A stretch of 64,000 nt of DNA from Actinomycetota bacterium (GTDB lineage: Bacteria > Actinomycetota > Coriobacteriia > Anaerosomatales > Anaerosomataceae). The position numbers were made by a program, and so were the translations under genes. The DNA lies in assembly GCA_009773565.1 (NCBI GenBank), contig WSXY01000005.1, positions 1 through 64,000 on the forward strand, given 5' to 3'. The notes under the pieces were generated by a model that was not told the origin of the DNA, did not search any database, and saw only the letters and a list, made by a program, of their open reading frames with translations. This document shows, one piece after another, positions 17,027 through 25,226 of this stretch (the stretch's first letter is position 1; each line of letters opens with the position of its first letter).

Positions 17027-17746
17027 ATGAACGATGCCGACAGCGGCACCCCCAGAGAGGGTTCGCGCGCGGTTCTGAACGTGTTTGGGCTTACTCTCGA
17101 AGTCAGTAACCCGCGACTTGCCGAACTGCTAACCATGGATGCAAGAGACGCTCTCGTTACGGATGTTCGGGAGCTCACGTTGCGCTCAGACAACCCGGCG
17201 CCAACGGCCGCGGAGGTGGCCGAAGCGATTCCGGGCGTCGTCGTCTCCACGCCGACTCCACACGACGAGGACATCATCCGTATGCGTCGCGAATTCCGCG
17301 TACGCGTCGAAGGCGTTGGCAAGGCCCTCGGCTTTGAGACTCACGGCGATGGGCTCTGGGTGTCGCCCACGGGTGTGCACGTACTCACACGCGCCGTCGA
17401 TCGGCAGCTGTCCCTCGCGGCAGCATCGCATTTTGTCGGCGAGATGAACCAGCTTCTCGAGAGTCGGGATGATCGCAACGAGACCTCAGTTCTCTTCGTT
17501 GTCGATGACCAGCAGACCGCGGACGTCTTCAAAGTCGCCATCCGCCAGAGCCGCCTCCATAGTCAGATGCGCACCGCTAGTATCGAGAACCTCGAGGAGA
17601 TGCGCGCCATGATCCACCGAGGCGCCTTGCACCACAAGCAAGCTGTCGTTCTGCTTACCCCGGTCGCGAATATCGACGTCGGCGAGATCATCTCAGTCCT
17701 GAACGCGCAAGATGTGAGAAACGACTCTCCGCTTGATGTGTTCTAG
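17027..17746 (+). CDS. Hypothetical protein, no family recognised
   Basis: The product is predicted to be a 239-residue soluble protein, since no membrane segment or signal peptide is visible. The ATG follows ACGAGGAGATCGACTG. A start seven codons upstream is possible but poor. The middle region (FRVRVEGVGKALGFETHGDGLWVS) has alternating hydrophobic strands. The C-terminal part contains VLFVVDDQQTADVFKVAIRQSR and AVVLLTPVANIDVGEIISVL, which look like an alpha/beta fold with a receiver- or Rossmann-like strand pattern, but no catalytic motif is seen. The last 11 bp overlap mnmA, so the pair is probably one transcript. It might be a lineage-specific regulator or accessory factor. I assign no function. 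Confidence 0.75.
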   Translation: MNDADSGTPREGSRAVLNVFGLTLEVSNPRLAELLTMDARDALVTDVRELTLRSDNPAPTAAEVAEAIPGVVVSTPTPHDEDIIRMRREFRVRVEGVGKALGFETHGDGLWVSPTGVHVLTRAVDRQLSLAAASHFVGEMNQLLESRDDRNETSVLFVVDDQQTADVFKVAIRQSRLHSQMRTASIENLEEMRAMIHRGALHHKQAVVLLTPVANIDVGEIISVLNAQDVRNDSPLDVF

Positions 17747-18785
17747 TCTCAGCACGCAGCGTCCCGTATGGATCGGGATGAGCGGTGGCGTCGACAGTTC
17801 GCTTTCTGCGGCACTGCTGCTGGAGTCCGGCCGTGACTGTACGGGAGTCACCCTCGATCTTGGAAGAGGCGACTCCGAAGCGGTGTCGATTGCTGCCGCG
17901 GCTGCGGTCTGCGAGCACCTCGGGATCGAGCATCGCGTCGTCGATCTGGCTGCCGAGTTCCGTGAAGCAGTCGTTGACGCGACCGCAGCAGCCTACGCGC
18001 GCGGGCTTACCCCGAATCCGTGCGTCATCTGCAACGTGCTGATCAAGTTCGGGATGCTCTTTGATCTGGCGGCATCTGCCGGAGCGGACCTGGCCACCGG
18101 CCACTATGTGCGTCGAGTAGGCGAGGGCGCTCAGTCTCGCCTCGCGATGGCGGCCGATCCCACCAAGGACCAGTCGTACTTCATGTACCGGCTCACGCCC
18201 GATGTGCTCGCGGGCCTCACATTTCCTCTCGGTGAGCTCACAAAGGTCGAGGTCAGGGCGCTTGCTGCGGCCCGCGGTATTGACGCGATGCACACCGCCG
18301 AGAGCCAGGATGCGTGTTTCCTCGGCGCGGGCGGTTACCCGGCGCTGGTGCAGTCACTGTATCCGGACGCGTGCGCACGAGGATCTGTCGTGACCGCCGA
18401 CGGCACCGTTATCGGGACGCATGACGGCATCTGTCGGTTCACGGTTGGCCAGCGAAAGGGCCTCGGGATCGCGTCGACCGAGCCGCTCTATGTCACCCGT
18501 ATCGACGCTGCTGCCAACACCATCATGGTCGGGCCCTACAACGATCTGGAACGACGGACGCTCACCGCTTCTGACGCGGTATGGTCGGGCGGGGAGGGTA
18601 TCGTCGAGTGTGACGTCAAGGTGCGCTACAACTCGCCGACGGTGCCCGCGCGCGTGAGCCACGTGGGCTCAGGGCTTCATATCGAACTCGCGGTGCCCGT
18701 CTTCGGAGCCGCTCCCGGGCAGTCCGCGGTATGCTACCGGGGAGACACCGTCATCGGCGGCGGCTTCATCGGGGAGGATCTGTGA
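17736..18785 (+). CDS. mnmA: tRNA-specific 2-thiouridylase
   Basis: This 349-residue PP-loop ATPase thiolates uridine 34 in tRNAs for Lys, Glu and Gln. GMSGGVDSS (residues 14-22) is the PP-loop. The two catalytic cysteines are in NPCVICN and SQDACFLG. TGHYVR and KDQSYFMYRL are standard MnmA blocks, and the C-terminal beta-barrel follows. The start overlaps the preceding gene by 11 bp, and a TTG one codon earlier is an alternative. The stop overlaps the GTG of the PHP gene by three bases. Confidence 0.93.
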   Translation: MCSSLSTQRPVWIGMSGGVDSSLSAALLLESGRDCTGVTLDLGRGDSEAVSIAAAAAVCEHLGIEHRVVDLAAEFREAVVDATAAAYARGLTPNPCVICNVLIKFGMLFDLAASAGADLATGHYVRRVGEGAQSRLAMAADPTKDQSYFMYRLTPDVLAGLTFPLGELTKVEVRALAAARGIDAMHTAESQDACFLGAGGYPALVQSLYPDACARGSVVTADGTVIGTHDGICRFTVGQRKGLGIASTEPLYVTRIDAAANTIMVGPYNDLERRTLTASDAVWSGGEGIVECDVKVRYNSPTVPARVSHVGSGLHIELAVPVFGAAPGQSAVCYRGDTVIGGGFIGEDL

Positions 18786-19597
18786 TCGACCTACACATGC
18801 ACACGAGTCGCTGCGGGCATGCCGAGGGCACGCTTGAGGCGTACGTTGCGGCGGCACGCGCGGCCGGTATCGCCACCATCGCGTTCACCGACCACCTCCC
18901 TCTGCCAGCCGAGATCCTTGCGAGAGACCCCCACGCTGCGGAGTACGCCATGCCGGAGGAGCAGCTCGATGCCTACGTCGCTGACGTTTTGGCGGTTCGA
19001 GCGCTATCTGCAGCCTCCGGTGGTCCCGAAGTGCTTCTCGGCATCGAAGCCGACCTGCATCCCGGAAACGAGTCCCACGTCCGCCGGCTGCTGGAGCGGC
19101 ATCCCCTCGATATCGTCCTCGGGTCGGTGCACTTCGTGGACGGCTGGGCGTTCGACGACCCGGATCGCCGCGACGGCTACAGCGACTGGGACGTGCGCGC
19201 ACTCTGGGAACGCTACTTCGATGACCTCATCGCCGCAGCTCAGACCGGACTTGCCAACGTCATCGGTCACGCCGATCTGGTGAAGAAGTTCGGCTACGTG
19301 CCCGAAGGTGACCTTGCGCCGCTCTACGAGCGCGCGGCATCGGCGTTTGCCGCGGCCGGTGTCGTCGTCGAGGTCAACACCGCCGGGCTCCGTAAGCCGT
19401 GCGCTGAGCTCTACCCGTCGGCCGGGTTCTTGCGGGCTCTTCGTGCGGCCGACGTGCACGTCACGACCGGCTCCGATGCTCACACGCCGGCAGAGGTGGG
19501 CGCCGGACTTGCCGAGGCCCGTGAGGCGCTTCTCGCCGCCGGCTATGATCGCGTTACCATCTTTCGCAACCGTATCGGCGAGGAGATATCGCTATGA
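18782..19597 (+). CDS. PHP-family phosphatase, probably histidinol-phosphatase
   Basis: The product has 271 residues and starts at a GTG inside the mnmA stop region. The opening IDLHMHT is the PHP zinc motif, followed by FTDHLPL, GIEAD (metal Glu), LGSVHF, GHADL and a late GSDAHTP, giving the full set of metal ligands. Length and order match the HisJ/HisK type that hydrolyses histidinol phosphate in Gram-positives, and a HisC-like enzyme lies upstream in this window. Other PHP phosphoesterases share the motifs, so the substrate is a family-level assignment. The next gene overlaps by 4 bp. Confidence 0.82.
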   Translation: MIDLHMHTSRCGHAEGTLEAYVAAARAAGIATIAFTDHLPLPAEILARDPHAAEYAMPEEQLDAYVADVLAVRALSAASGGPEVLLGIEADLHPGNESHVRRLLERHPLDIVLGSVHFVDGWAFDDPDRRDGYSDWDVRALWERYFDDLIAAAQTGLANVIGHADLVKKFGYVPEGDLAPLYERAASAFAAAGVVVEVNTAGLRKPCAELYPSAGFLRALRAADVHVTTGSDAHTPAEVGAGLAEAREALLAAGYDRVTIFRNRIGEEISL

Positions 19598-20394
19598 GCG
19601 AATCCGTGACCGTCGGGCACGTGCTTGCCGCGCTCGGGCATGCGTTTCCGGTCGCCTGGGCCGAGGAGTGGGACGCCGTCGGTCTTCGGGTCGGCGACCC
19701 CTCGTGGCCCGCTACCCGGGCGCTGTGCACCCTCGATGCCAACCTCGGCGCGGTAGAGCGTGCGGTCGGTGCCGGATGCGACCTTGTCGTGACGCACCAT
19801 CCGCCGTTTCTCGACCCGATCGATACGCTCACGCCTGCGATCCCCAGCGGTGCGCTCGCGCTTGCGGCCGCGCGCGCGGGTGTGGCGATCATCAGCATGC
19901 ACACCAATCTCGACCGCTCGCCGGTTGGCGCCGAGGCATTGCCGCTGCTCCTCGGGCTTCCTGTGCTGCACCCGCTTGAGGAGCCGGTTCCCGGACTGCC
20001 GAAAGACGTACGTTACGGCCGCCTCTGCGAGATAGCTCCCGAGCGTCTCGCCGTCTTCGCTTCCCGGATGGGCGCAGCGCTCGGCGTGCGCCCGAGGGTC
20101 TGGGGAGACCCGGCGCGCGAGGTTCGTCTCGTCGCCGTCGGCAACGGCTCCGTTAGGTCGCTCATCCCCGCGGCGCTGGCCGCCGGCGCGGATGTCCTGC
20201 TGGGTGGCGAGGTGCGGTATCATGACGCACTGGACGCCGTCGAGAACGGGCTTGCTGTCATCGAAGCCGGTCACGACGCAACCGAGTGGCCGCTCGTACA
20301 CGTGCTCGCAGATTGTGCGAGATCGGTTCTCGGCGATACCGGCGTCATCGAGGAGCCCGCGCGCGCGGGATGGTGGATCGCGGAAGGGGCGTGA
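19594..20394 (+). CDS. Nif3-like dinuclear metal centre hexameric protein
   Basis: This 266-residue protein is of the Nif3/YqfO family (sometimes annotated GTP cyclohydrolase I type 2). Metal ligands are visible in THHPPF, in SMHTNLD, and in the C-terminal GHDATEW. The protein lacks the large central insertion found in Bacillus YqfO, so it is the short form. The family assembles as a toroidal hexamer with a dimetal site and has no firmly agreed function. It is coupled by ATGA to the PHP gene, and the zinc-ribbon gene starts 1 bp after its stop. Confidence 0.88.
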   Translation: MSESVTVGHVLAALGHAFPVAWAEEWDAVGLRVGDPSWPATRALCTLDANLGAVERAVGAGCDLVVTHHPPFLDPIDTLTPAIPSGALALAAARAGVAIISMHTNLDRSPVGAEALPLLLGLPVLHPLEEPVPGLPKDVRYGRLCEIAPERLAVFASRMGAALGVRPRVWGDPAREVRLVAVGNGSVRSLIPAALAAGADVLLGGEVRYHDALDAVENGLAVIEAGHDATEWPLVHVLADCARSVLGDTGVIEEPARAGWWIAEGA

Positions 20395-20395
20395 C

Positions 20396-21124
20396 GTGGA
20401 CCAGGCAATCGCTCTCGTTGCACTGTCCGAGAAAGACCTGGAGATCGTTCGCGCCACCAAGAAGCTCAGTGAGCTACCCGAGAAGCACGCGATTCTCGAA
20501 GTACGTCACAAACTGCGCGAGATCGAAGCCATCGCCGAGAAGGCCACGCTCTACGTCGCGCAACTCGAAGCCGCTCAGAAGCGCGCCGAGGACGAGACAG
20601 CCACGATCAGCGCGCACATCGTAGCCGAGCAGGCCAAGGTGGACTCCGGCGTCATCTCGAATCACAAGGAACTTCAGAGCCTCTCGCGCGAGATCGATTC
20701 TTTGTCGCGGCAGAAGGACAAGAAGGAGAACGAAGTCCTCACCGCCATGGAGAAGCTCGAGACGGGTAGGGCGCAGGCCGCGAAGGTGGCCGAAACCATC
20801 GAGAAGGGCCACGCCAAAGAAGCGCAGCTCATCGAGCGCTTTCAGAGCATCGGCGGCGCGCTCCAGCGAGAGATCGACCTGGCAACCAAGCAGCGCGCTA
20901 CGCTGGCTGGTGTGTTGAAGCCGGAGCTGCTGGCCCGCTATGAGGCCCTGCGTGTCTCGAAGCACGGTCTTGGCGTTGGAGTGCTTCACGGCCTTCAGTG
21001 CTCGGCATGCAGGATCGAGCTGCCGTCCGAGAGCGTACTGGCGCTGAACAATGCAGGCGTGCCGATCGCCGAGTGTCCCTCGTGCAAACGGCTGCTCGTG
21101 ATCGGTATGGAGAACGGATCGTGA
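20396..21124 (+). CDS. Coiled-coil protein with C-terminal C4 zinc ribbon
   Basis: This 242-residue protein is almost entirely helical from residue 20 to 190, rich in Glu, Lys, Ala and Gln in heptad-like patterns. It ends in a zinc ribbon with Cys at 202, 205, 227 and 230 (CSAC and CPSC). I start it at the GTG 2 bp after the Nif3 stop. A longer frame from 20192 overlaps Nif3 and is not credible. This class of C4-type zinc-ribbon coiled-coil protein is widespread next to nif3 and rnhA genes in actinobacteria. Nucleic-acid binding is likely from the ribbon but not proven. Confidence 0.85.
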   Translation: MDQAIALVALSEKDLEIVRATKKLSELPEKHAILEVRHKLREIEAIAEKATLYVAQLEAAQKRAEDETATISAHIVAEQAKVDSGVISNHKELQSLSREIDSLSRQKDKKENEVLTAMEKLETGRAQAAKVAETIEKGHAKEAQLIERFQSIGGALQREIDLATKQRATLAGVLKPELLARYEALRVSKHGLGVGVLHGLQCSACRIELPSESVLALNNAGVPIAECPSCKRLLVIGMENGS

Positions 21125-21582
21125 CCGTGCGCGGAACCCTCTACACCGACGGCGGTTCTCGCGGCAATCCCGGCCCTGCCGGTATCGGCATCGTGCTGCT
21201 CCGCGAGAGCGGTGATGTCTGTTGCTCGGGAGGACGTTTCCTTGGCGAGTGCACCAACAATGTCGCCGAGTATCGGGCACTCATCTGGGGCCTTAAGACG
21301 GCAGTCAACTGCGGTGTGACCGATCTTCTCGTGCGCGCCGACAGTGAGCTTGTCGTGAAGCAGATGCGTGGTGAGTACCGCGTGAAGCATCCCGGTCTCC
21401 AGCCGCTGTACGCTCGGGCCAAGGATCTTGCGCGTGAGTTTGCGAGTGTCCGCTACGAACACGTCCGTCGCGAGCAGAACACGCACGCGGATGAGCTCGC
21501 CAATGCGGCAATGGACGGACAGTGCGACGTCGGCGACGTTCCCGATGGCGCTGTCGGCAACGATCAGGGATCCCTCTTCTAG
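21121..21582 (+). CDS. Ribonuclease HI family protein
   Basis: This 153-residue RNase H fold protein carries the acidic active-site set in YTDGGSRGNPG, NNVAEYRAL, ADSELVVKQ and THADELAN. The start is the GTG that overlaps the end of the zinc-ribbon gene. It degrades RNA in RNA-DNA hybrids. The GSRGNPGPAG form and short length match the RnhA-like proteins of Gram-positives that have an RNase HI domain without an N-terminal hybrid-binding domain. queD follows 11 bp later behind AGAGGAGGCGG. Confidence 0.9.
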   Translation: MTVRGTLYTDGGSRGNPGPAGIGIVLLRESGDVCCSGGRFLGECTNNVAEYRALIWGLKTAVNCGVTDLLVRADSELVVKQMRGEYRVKHPGLQPLYARAKDLAREFASVRYEHVRREQNTHADELANAAMDGQCDVGDVPDGAVGNDQGSLF

Positions 21583-21593
21583 AGGAGGCGGCT

Positions 21594-21959
21594 GTGTACG
21601 AACTCAGCGTGAAGGACCATTTTGACGCCGCACATTCGCTCCGCGGTTATCCCGGTGAGTGTGCAAAGCTGCACGGTCATACGTGGGACGTCGAGGTGAC
21701 GGTCGAAGGGGAGACGCTCGACAACATCGACATCCTCTACGACTTCAAGCAACTGAAGATCGATCTCACGGCCGTACTTGAGCCGCTCGATCACGCGTTT
21801 CTCAACGACGTTCCGCCATTTGACGTGCTGAGTCCGACAGCGGAGAACATGGCGCGCGTTGTCTACGAGGCGCTGGCCGGTCGAGTAGGCGCGCAGGTCC
21901 GCGTCAAGGAAGTCACGGTCTGGGAATCACCGATCGCACGGATCACGTACCGGCCGTAG
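21594..21959 (+). CDS. queD: 6-carboxytetrahydropterin synthase (QueD)
   Basis: This 121-residue T-fold enzyme of the queuosine/7-deazaguanine pathway acts on dihydroneopterin triphosphate. Zinc histidines are in DAAHSLRG and in LHGHTW. The catalytic Cys precedes them in PGECAKLHGH. LDHAFLND and a Glu-containing SPTAENMA segment complete the fold. The GTG start follows a strong AGAGGAGGCGG. No queC, queE or queF is in the window, so the rest of the pathway must lie elsewhere. A close relative, 6-pyruvoyltetrahydropterin synthase, cannot be fully excluded. Confidence 0.88.
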   Translation: MYELSVKDHFDAAHSLRGYPGECAKLHGHTWDVEVTVEGETLDNIDILYDFKQLKIDLTAVLEPLDHAFLNDVPPFDVLSPTAENMARVVYEALAGRVGAQVRVKEVTVWESPIARITYRP

Positions 21960-21985
21960 GGCAGGCGGCACCATCGATGAAGACA

Positions 21986-22013
21986 ACAAGGGCGGCCATG
22001 TGGCCGCCCTCTG
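21986..22013 (+). terminator. Terminator-like hairpin after queD
   Basis: The 8-bp stem GGGCGGCC/GGCCGCCC closes a 4-nt ATGT loop, followed by TCTG. The T run is short, but the stem is very strong and sits just after the queD operon. Confidence 0.65.
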
Positions 22014-22022
22014 AATACAGGT

Positions 22023-22191
22023 GTCCCGAGAAACCTCGGCTGCGTTTGTCCTTAGTCCCAACTTCCCATTTCTTACCTTTGGAGACTCTCGACGCTCAGG
22101 ACGCTTACGCTAACCCATTGCGAAGATCGAACCCTCTGGCAGCTACTGGTACGCTGGTTTTCAAGACTCGCTCGCTCCGACCTCTCGGGAC
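22023..22191 (-). other. Possible structured RNA with tRNA-Ser-like 5' half, bounded by a 9-bp inverted repeat
   Basis: Reading the minus strand from 22191, the sequence begins GTCCCGAGAGG. It then contains TCTTGAAAACCAGCGTACC, which looks like the anticodon arm and variable arm of tRNA-Ser(TGA), and GAGGGTTCGA, like the start of a T arm. The T stem does not close and no acceptor partner is found at tRNA distance, so it is not a normal tRNA. A perfect partner of the first nine bases (TCTCGGGAC) occurs at the far end, near 22023, about 170 nt away. It is either a decayed tRNA-Ser or an unrecognised RNA. No coding frame of merit is present. Confidence 0.3.
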
Positions 22192-22249
22192 AACCACTAC
22201 GTTAAAGCACCCTGATTGGGGCGTCAATATGACTTCTCAAAATTGACCG

Positions 22250-22380
22250 AGTATGCGCTGACCGCGATGGTTTTGGTGTTGAGCGGTAGGTGCGGGAACC
22301 CCAGCGGTTCCGGACGGTCATGAATCTCTGCCGGATGGAAACACCCGGCGCCGTGTGAGCAACTCTACCCATCAGAATCA
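22250..22380 (+). other. Structured leader candidate upstream of the iron regulator
   Basis: Several stems can be drawn here: TGACCG with CGGTCA about 50 nt apart, GGGAACC with GGTTCC, and GCCGG-ATG with CAC-CCGGC closing a GAAA tetraloop. The layout recalls a riboswitch-type 5' leader. Some short blocks resemble the c-di-AMP (ydaO) class, but not well enough to name it. Confidence 0.25.
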
Positions 22381-22386
22381 GCGTGT

Positions 22387-22402
22387 GTTAGCATATGCTA
22401 AC
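22387..22402 (+). promoter_or_regulatory. DtxR/MntR-type operator palindrome
   Basis: The perfect 16-bp palindrome GTTAGCATATGCTAAC lies 60 bp before the DtxR-family gene. The TTAGCATATGCTAA core matches the general form of DtxR/IdeR/MntR boxes. It probably mediates metal-dependent autoregulation and control of the coupled feoB. Confidence 0.75.
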
Positions 22403-22462
22403 GCGCAATGTTAGTCGTTGGTACAGCACGGTATTGCATATAGCGAAGCCCTAGGAGTCGTC

Positions 22463-23146
22463 ATGCCGAGCCAAACTCTCGAGGAATACCTCGAAGCAAT
22501 CTACAAGCTTGCCGAGCACGGCGAAGCCCGCCCGTCGCGCCTTGCTGAGGCTATGGGCGTAGCCGCGCCGACGGTCACGTCCACGCTTAAGCGGCTCAAG
22601 ACGCGGGGCCTCATCACGCGTCCCGGCGGAGCGATTGCGCTCACGCCGACGGGCCGTTCGGAGGCGCTCAACATCATCCGGCGCCACCGCCTGGCGGAGC
22701 GCTTTTTGGTTGATGTGCTCGGTATGGCATGGGAGGACGTTCACGAGGAGGCCTGTAGGCTGGAGCATGCGCTCTCGCCAAAAGTGCAAGCCGCACTAGA
22801 GACGTATCTGGAGAATCCTGACGTGTGTCCGCACGGTCATCCGATCCCTTCCGCCGAGGGTGCTGTCGCAGAGGTAACCGGCGACCCGCTCTGCGGCTTT
22901 GACACCGGCGCGGATGTTCAGATCATCCGTATCGAGGAGGAAGATGAGCGCCTCCTGTCATATCTCGCATCGCTCGGGATGTATCCCGGAACGCGCGTGA
23001 AGGTCTGTGACGTTGCTCCGTTCCACGGACCGCTCATGGTCGAGATCGGTGGCTCCCGGTACGCTCTGGGGCGCGATGTCGCAGCGAAGATCGTCGTCGG
23101 CGCCTCGACGGCTCGAGCTGTCGCGAAGAAGTCTGCCCGCCGATGA
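22463..23146 (+). CDS. DtxR-family metal-dependent regulator with C-terminal FeoA-like domain
   Basis: The product has 227 residues. The start is the ATG after CTAGGAGTCGTC. Residues 1-65 form the winged helix (RPSRLAEAMGVAAPTVTSTLKRL), and residues 65-140 are the metal-binding dimerisation domain. Ligand positions can be read from HEEACRLEH (Cys 98, Glu 101, His 102), as in DtxR, but Glu 8 takes the place of DtxR Met 10 or MntR Asp 8. Cys and His in CPHGHPIP follow. Residues 145-218 are a FeoA/SH3-like domain. Both domain content and the coupled feoB point to Fe2+ (or Mn2+) sensing. It overlaps feoB by 4 bp (ATGA). Confidence 0.9.
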   Translation: MPSQTLEEYLEAIYKLAEHGEARPSRLAEAMGVAAPTVTSTLKRLKTRGLITRPGGAIALTPTGRSEALNIIRRHRLAERFLVDVLGMAWEDVHEEACRLEHALSPKVQAALETYLENPDVCPHGHPIPSAEGAVAEVTGDPLCGFDTGADVQIIRIEEEDERLLSYLASLGMYPGTRVKVCDVAPFHGPLMVEIGGSRYALGRDVAAKIVVGASTARAVAKKSARR

Positions 23147-25173
23147 GCAGCGTACGACTTGGTCCTGACGACGACCCGGTCGCCGCTGTCGCCTCGTTGC
23201 GCGATCGTGGCCCGATGGTGGCGCTGCTCGGTAATCCGAACGTCGGAAAGTCGAGTCTGTTCAACCGGCTCACCGGCATCGGCGTCGAGACCGCACACTA
23301 TCCAGGCACCACTCAGGTCATGAACCTTGGTGACACGCGGATAGGCGAGCGGGGCGCCGTGATCATCGACTTGCCCGGCACGTACAGCCTGAGTGATCAG
23401 GCCGCTGAGTCGACCATCTCACGTCGTGCGTTGGTCGAACTCATGCCGGACGTCGTGATCGTGGTTGTCGACGCGACGAACCTTGACCGTAACCTGTTCC
23501 TGACCGTGCAGGCAGTTGAACTCGGTCTGCCGCTCGTTGTGGCACTCAACCTGGTCGACGAGGCGGAACACAAGGGCCTCTCAATCAGCGTCGCGACCCT
23601 AGAAGAGCATCTCGGCGTACCGGTACTCTCGTGCGTCGCCACTACGGGTGAAGGCGTGGATGCGGTCGTTGAGCGCGCACTTCAGGTCGCAGACGCGGGG
23701 CGAACTGCCGCACCGCTGGCCTATGGTGTGTCATTCGAAACGATCATGAAGCCGGTTGTTGAGGCGGCGAACGCCCTTGTCGAGCGGCCTGGGGGTCTCT
23801 CTGCACGCGCGATAGCGTTGCTCCTCTTCGAGGGCGCGCCGGACCTACTGGGCATCTCGGGCGCGATGAGCGCCGTCGCTGGACCCGCAGCCGAAGCGCG
23901 AACGGCCAGTCAGGCCCGGTACGAGGAGCCACCGCAGGTCACGCTCGCGAGAGAGCGACATGCACTCGCCGGAACGATTGCTGCGGCCGCGACCAGCGCT
24001 CGTGAAGGCGGCCCGAGACGTGGCCCCCGCGATCTGTGGGCGTTCACAACATCCCCGAAGACGGGAGTGCCGCTCGTCGTGCTCGTGATGTCGCTCGTGT
24101 TCGGCTTCCTTTTCGTCGTCGGGGACTTCCTCGCGACCGGCTTCTCAAGTCTGTGGGCGACGTTCGCGTCACCGCTGATCGCCTCGGGGATACACGCGAT
24201 CGCGGGCAACGGTGCGGTTGCGGAGGTGCTCGGGTGGGGATTCGATGCCGGTATCGAAGCGTCCCTCGCAATCGGGCTGCCGTACATCCTCACGTTCTAT
24301 GTGCTGCTCGCCATTCTGGAGGATTCGGGCTACCTGAACTCGCTCGCATTCCTGACCGATCGGGTGATGCATCGCTTCGGCATGCACGGCAGGGGATTGC
24401 TCCCTTTGGTTGCCGCAGCCGGCTGCAACGTGCCGGCGATGCTTGCGGTCCGCAACCTGCCGACAAAGCGCGAGAGGCTCATCGGATCCACGCTTGTGGC
24501 ACTCGTGCCGTGTAGTGCGCGAACCGCTGTCGTACTCGGCGCCGTCGGGCACTATATCGGGTGGCAACCGGCACTTGGTGTGTTTGCGGTTGTCTTCGCC
24601 GTGGGGATCGCGACCGCGCTTGGTATGAACAGCCTCTTCCCCGGACATACCGGCGGACTCGTTATGGAGATGTTCGCGTTCCGGCGTCCACGGCTGGGCT
24701 CCATTCTCAAGAAGGCGTGGGCGCAGTTTCGGGAGTTCCTCTTTGTGGCGACGCCGATCGTCATCGTCGGAAGCCTCGTTCTCGGAACGCTCTACGAGAC
24801 TGGCTGGCTGTGGAAACTCACCGGCCCGCTCGAGCCGATCGTGGTCGGATGGCTCGGCCTGCCGGCGATTGCGGGACTCACGCTCGTACTCGGTACCTTG
24901 CGAAAGGAGCTCGCGCTGCAGCTACTCATCACGATGGCGGTGGTGGCGATGGGCTCCTCGGCAAGCAATCTCATGACGTTCATGACGCCGACCAACCTGT
25001 TCGTGTACGCGCTCGTCAATACGCTTGCGGTGCCGTGTGTTTCGACCATCACCGTGCTGGTGCGCCAACAGGGGTGGGCGAGGGCATCAGGCATCGTGGC
25101 ATTCACGGTCGCAGTCGCGCTTCTGACCGGCGGGATCTTCGCACGGTTGTTGCCGGCGCTCGGGTGGGCATAG
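23143..25173 (+). CDS. feoB: Ferrous iron transport protein B
   Basis: The product has 676 residues. The N-terminal G domain has GNPNVGKSSLFN, the PGTT switch, DLPGTYSL, and NLVD in the role of the NKXD box. A guanine-nucleotide dissociation-inhibitor-like helical region follows, then about eight membrane segments with the GCNVPAMLAVRNL and CSARTAVVLGA blocks that line the Fe2+ path in FeoB. The protein takes up ferrous iron, consistent with an anaerobic or microaerobic niche. No separate feoA or feoC is present. The FeoA-like domain is instead on the regulator encoded immediately upstream. Confidence 0.95.
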   Translation: MSSVRLGPDDDPVAAVASLRDRGPMVALLGNPNVGKSSLFNRLTGIGVETAHYPGTTQVMNLGDTRIGERGAVIIDLPGTYSLSDQAAESTISRRALVELMPDVVIVVVDATNLDRNLFLTVQAVELGLPLVVALNLVDEAEHKGLSISVATLEEHLGVPVLSCVATTGEGVDAVVERALQVADAGRTAAPLAYGVSFETIMKPVVEAANALVERPGGLSARAIALLLFEGAPDLLGISGAMSAVAGPAAEARTASQARYEEPPQVTLARERHALAGTIAAAATSAREGGPRRGPRDLWAFTTSPKTGVPLVVLVMSLVFGFLFVVGDFLATGFSSLWATFASPLIASGIHAIAGNGAVAEVLGWGFDAGIEASLAIGLPYILTFYVLLAILEDSGYLNSLAFLTDRVMHRFGMHGRGLLPLVAAAGCNVPAMLAVRNLPTKRERLIGSTLVALVPCSARTAVVLGAVGHYIGWQPALGVFAVVFAVGIATALGMNSLFPGHTGGLVMEMFAFRRPRLGSILKKAWAQFREFLFVATPIVIVGSLVLGTLYETGWLWKLTGPLEPIVVGWLGLPAIAGLTLVLGTLRKELALQLLITMAVVAMGSSASNLMTFMTPTNLFVYALVNTLAVPCVSTITVLVRQQGWARASGIVAFTVAVALLTGGIFARLLPALGWA

Positions 25174-25226
25174 CGCGGTTGGCGGGAGTTCGGAGTCTGG
25201 TAAGGCGGGCGCGCTAGTGTCGTGGC

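Noticed and set aside
21977-22246. Open frame of 89 codons over the tRNA-Ser-like region
   Set aside because: It begins inside the queD terminator hairpin, has no ribosome site, and its composition is unlike the neighbouring genes. The region is better read as non-coding.
22250-22380. c-di-AMP (ydaO) riboswitch assignment
   Set aside because: Only short blocks (GCGGGAACC, TGAATC) resemble the class. The order and pairing do not meet the consensus, and the iron operon downstream is not a usual target. Kept only as a structured leader candidate.
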